From: Kaiparowitsia sp041742695
GTDB lineage: Bacteria > Cyanobacteriota > Cyanobacteriia > Elainellales > Elainellaceae
Direction: 5' to 3'
Length of the DNA stretch: 7,656 nucleotides
NCBI GenBank assembly: GCA_041742695.1
Contig: JBGTOF010000370.1
Location: 1 to 7,656, forward strand
The notes under the pieces are model-generated. The model did no database searches and had not been told where the DNA came from. It saw nothing but the letters and a program-made list of their open reading frames with translations. Numbering within the stretch: the first letter of the stretch is position 1; the number at the start of each line of letters is the position of its first letter. The position numbers were made by a program, and so were the translations under genes. This document shows positions 6,256-7,656 of this stretch, in pieces.

Positions 6256-6933
6256 ATGAGTCTAGACCACAAGCCTCGTATCTTGCTGCTGTATGGTTCG
6301 TTGCGCGATCGCTCCTACAGCCGCTTACTTGCCGAAGAAGCCGCCCGCATCCTGATCACTCTAGGCGCAGAGGTGCGCTTCTTTCATCCCAACGGGCTCC
6401 CGCTCCATGGCAGCGAACCCAATAGCCACCCAAAGGTGCAAGAACTGCTAGATCTCGTCATGTGGTCTGAAGGTCAAGTGTGGTCTAGTCCAGAGATGCA
6501 CGGCAACATTTCAGGGTTGCTAAAAACTCAGATTGACTGGATTCCCCTCAGCCTCAACGCAATCCGCCCTACCCAGGGAAAAACACTGGCGGTGATGCAG
6601 GTGTCTGGCGGCTCCCAGTCCTTCAACGCCGTCAACACACTCCGCATTTTAGGACGCTGGATGCGCATGTTTACCATTCCCAATCAATCCTCCGTCCCCA
6701 AGGCCTATCAAGAATTTAACGACGACGGCACCATGAAAGACTCACCCTACCGCGATCGCGTGGTAGACGTGATGGAAGAACTCTATAAGGTCACCCTGCT
6801 GCTGCGAGATCAGGCAGATTACTTGAGCGATCGCTACAGCGAACGCAAAGAACACACTCAAGCTGACGCCAGCACGATTGTGCAGCAGTCCATCACTGCA
6901 CCCACAACTGTTCAGCCCTCAACAAACTCTTGA
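6256..6933 (+). CDS. arsH: ArsH-type NADPH-dependent FMN reductase
   Basis: The product has 225 residues, full length for ArsH, with a flavodoxin-like fold. FMN-binding signatures are visible: GSLRDRSYSR (14-23) at the first phosphate loop; SPEMHGNISGLLK (78-90), followed by QIDWIPLSLN (92-101); and QVSGGSQSFNAVNTLR (115-130). ArsH proteins use NADPH and FMN. They are known to reduce quinones, chromate and ferric iron (Synechocystis enzyme) and, in other bacteria, to oxidise trivalent organoarsenicals. The protein is cytosolic. The last 25 or so residues are Thr/Gln/Ser-rich and probably disordered. The ATG at 6256 has no good Shine-Dalgarno. It lies 40 bp after the membrane-protein gene, possibly in the same transcript. 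No arsR, arsB or arsC accompanies it in this window, unlike the arsBHC operon of Synechocystis. Three HIP1 sites inside the gene match the rest of the chromosome, arguing against recent transfer. Confidence 0.95.
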   Translation: MSLDHKPRILLLYGSLRDRSYSRLLAEEAARILITLGAEVRFFHPNGLPLHGSEPNSHPKVQELLDLVMWSEGQVWSSPEMHGNISGLLKTQIDWIPLSLNAIRPTQGKTLAVMQVSGGSQSFNAVNTLRILGRWMRMFTIPNQSSVPKAYQEFNDDGTMKDSPYRDRVVDVMEELYKVTLLLRDQADYLSDRYSERKEHTQADASTIVQQSITAPTTVQPSTNS

Positions 6934-6956
6934 GACATCACTCATTCCGTCACCCA

Positions 6957-6985
6957 TAGCGCTCAACGCGCTAGTTTGAGTGTTT
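6957..6985 (+). terminator. Possible terminator of arsH
   Basis: A 6-bp GC-rich stem, tagcgc (6957-6962) with gcgcta (6968-6973) and a 5-nt loop, begins 24 bp after the arsH stop. It is followed by a T-rich but interrupted tail (gtttgagtgttt). It fits a weak intrinsic terminator. An alternative fold pairs ctcaa (6962-6966) with ttgag (6976-6980). Confidence 0.35.
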
Positions 6986-7027
6986 ATTGTGGTGAATCCT
7001 CCGCGCAGCAGGGCCTCACCACAATAA
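6984..7027. repeat. 12-bp perfect inverted repeat between arsH and the IS1 end
   Basis: The arms are ttattgtggtga (6984-6995) and tcaccacaataa (7016-7027), with a 20-nt spacer. There is no T-run after either arm, so it is not a standard intrinsic terminator. It ends only about 6 nt from the proposed IS1 terminus at 7034. It could be a bidirectional terminator for the convergent units, a regulator site, or the remnant of another small mobile element. Confidence 0.75.
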
Positions 7028-7033
7028 TCTTCC

Positions 7034-7656
7034 GGCATTGCTGAATCAAGAGATGAACTTGGAGGAACAGGGACATCGTTAAACCTGAGTTAGTGCAGTG
7101 ACAGTTGCACAGAGTGAGCTAGCCTTTCTACAAACTTGGAGTAGCAAAGCGTTTCGCGATGCAGTCGGGCGAGATAGTGCCGTAAACGAGTATCCTCTCC
7201 CTCGACCCGAGCCCTATAGGGTTTGCTGACAATTTGATCGCCTTCTGGAATAAGGCCGGGATACACCGTCCACCCGTCAGTGACATAGAAGTAGCACTGC
7301 CAACTGGCAACCAGCGCCCAAAGCGGTTGAAGCGTCTTGGCATTATGGTCACCAGTACCCAACCCAAAATCCCTTTCCCAAAGTGGTCAATGGCCGTCCA
7401 CAGCCAACTCTTGTTTTTTTGAGCCTACAAAGGTTTCCAACTCGTCGAGGTCTGCGACCTCCGGAGTCGTTTCAGGGTCGTACGCATCAGGGAGTCGTTC
7501 GCCCACTTGCTTTACCAGTAATCACGGTTGTGTGATGCACCCCTTTAACCCGTTCTATCGCTCGAAACCCAGCGCCATTAACATACATCTTGAGGCATTC
7601 GCGTTTCACCTCATCCGCGTACCCTTGATGCGAGTCATAGGTGTCGATGAACTGAC
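7034..7656 (-). mobile_element. IS1-family insertion sequence, decayed and cut by the window edge
   Basis: The transposase remnant is clearly IS1-type. The inner boundary is proposed at 7034, where the plus strand reads ggcattgctgaatcaag. Its first ten bases agree at seven positions with the terminal repeat of E. coli IS1 (GGTGATGCTG). The element is at least 620 bp here, against 768 bp for IS1, so the other end and the N-terminal zinc-finger part should lie within about 200 bp beyond the right edge. Target duplication therefore cannot be checked. It is convergent to arsH. Confidence 0.7.
7090..7656 (-). pseudogene. IS1-family transposase pseudogene with at least three frameshifts (5' part outside window)
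   Basis: Four minus-strand segments in changing frames join into one IS1 transposase. Segment A (7654-7517) begins QFIDTYDSHQGYADEVKREC and holds the helix-turn-helix-like part ending HHTTVIT. Segment B (7515 to ~7414) has VKQVGERLPDAYDPETTPE and the first catalytic acidic region LDELETFVG. Segment C (~7415-7353) has SWLWTAIDHFGKGILGWVL. Segment D (7353-7090) starts GDHNAKTL, has the second catalytic Asp in VTDGW and the Glu in RVEGEDTRLRHYLARL. The breaks are a 2-nt loss near 7515-7519, an A7 run at 7414-7420 (two A lost or one gained) and one G lost at 7352-7353. The TAA at 7090-7092 stands where Tyr of LHYL is expected, and RFNDVPVP follows it in the same frame. All catalytic regions remain recognisable, so the decay is fairly recent. 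Confidence 0.88.

Larger units (their letters stand above)
70..6834. repeat. HIP1 palindromes (GCGATCGC), 17 copies
   Basis: Perfect octamers start at 70, 711, 1351, 1383, 1869, 2053, 2338, 3059, 3502, 4263, 4520, 4754, 5425, 5639, 6305, 6752 and 6827. This is one per about 400 bp, against one per 65 kb expected for an octamer in random sequence. HIP1 is a hallmark of many cyanobacterial chromosomes. Most copies lie inside genes; only the one at 3502 is clearly intergenic. Confidence 0.95.

Noticed and set aside
7414..7420. A7 run in the IS1 transposase as a programmed frameshift site, as in classical IS1
   Set aside because: The frame change needed here is +1 (or -2), whereas IS1 uses -1 slippage. 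It also lies in the catalytic domain, and further frameshifts on both sides remain unexplained, so decay is simpler.
6835..7656. Absence of HIP1 in the last 820 bp as proof of foreign origin
   Set aside because: Gaps of 640-760 bp without HIP1 occur elsewhere in the window, so the difference is not meaningful by itself.

Overview
The window comes from a cyanobacterial chromosome. The palindrome GCGATCGC (HIP1) occurs 17 times in the first 6.8 kb. The proteins also fit: a DUF3685-type receiver protein, a 'DLN' metallophosphoesterase, ArsH, and an IS1-family transposase of the kind common in cyanobacteria. I do not name a genus. I see no rRNA, tRNA or CRISPR array.

Layout. Three genes lie on the minus strand and read toward the left edge. 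In transcription order they are a Tat-exported metallophosphoesterase (3850-5016), a large single-pass membrane protein with about ten copies of a ~50-residue helical motif (1137-3347), and a receiver-domain protein of the DUF3685 type that runs off the left edge (1-986). The gaps between them are about 500 and 150 bp, so they need not be one operon. A ~300 bp divergent spacer (5017-5315) separates them from two plus-strand genes: a single-pass membrane protein of unknown function (5316-6215) and, 40 bp later, arsH (6256-6933). To the right of arsH are two hairpins and then a decayed, edge-truncated IS1-family element on the minus strand (about 7034 to the end).

How the parts relate. The plus-strand pair may be co-transcribed. 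ArsH is a flavin reductase of arsenic or oxidative-stress defence, but no arsR, arsB or arsC is visible. The two other membrane or exported proteins have no assigned pathway and I infer none. The receiver protein has Ser where the phosphoacceptor Asp should be, so it probably does not take part in ordinary phosphorelay. The IS1 copy carries at least three frameshifts plus a probable nonsense codon and is inactive.

Overall this looks like ordinary cyanobacterial chromosome with one dead insertion sequence. I see no convincing new multi-gene system. The most interesting items are the repeat-built membrane protein, the pseudo-receiver, and the 12-bp perfect inverted repeat lying a few bases from the IS1 end.
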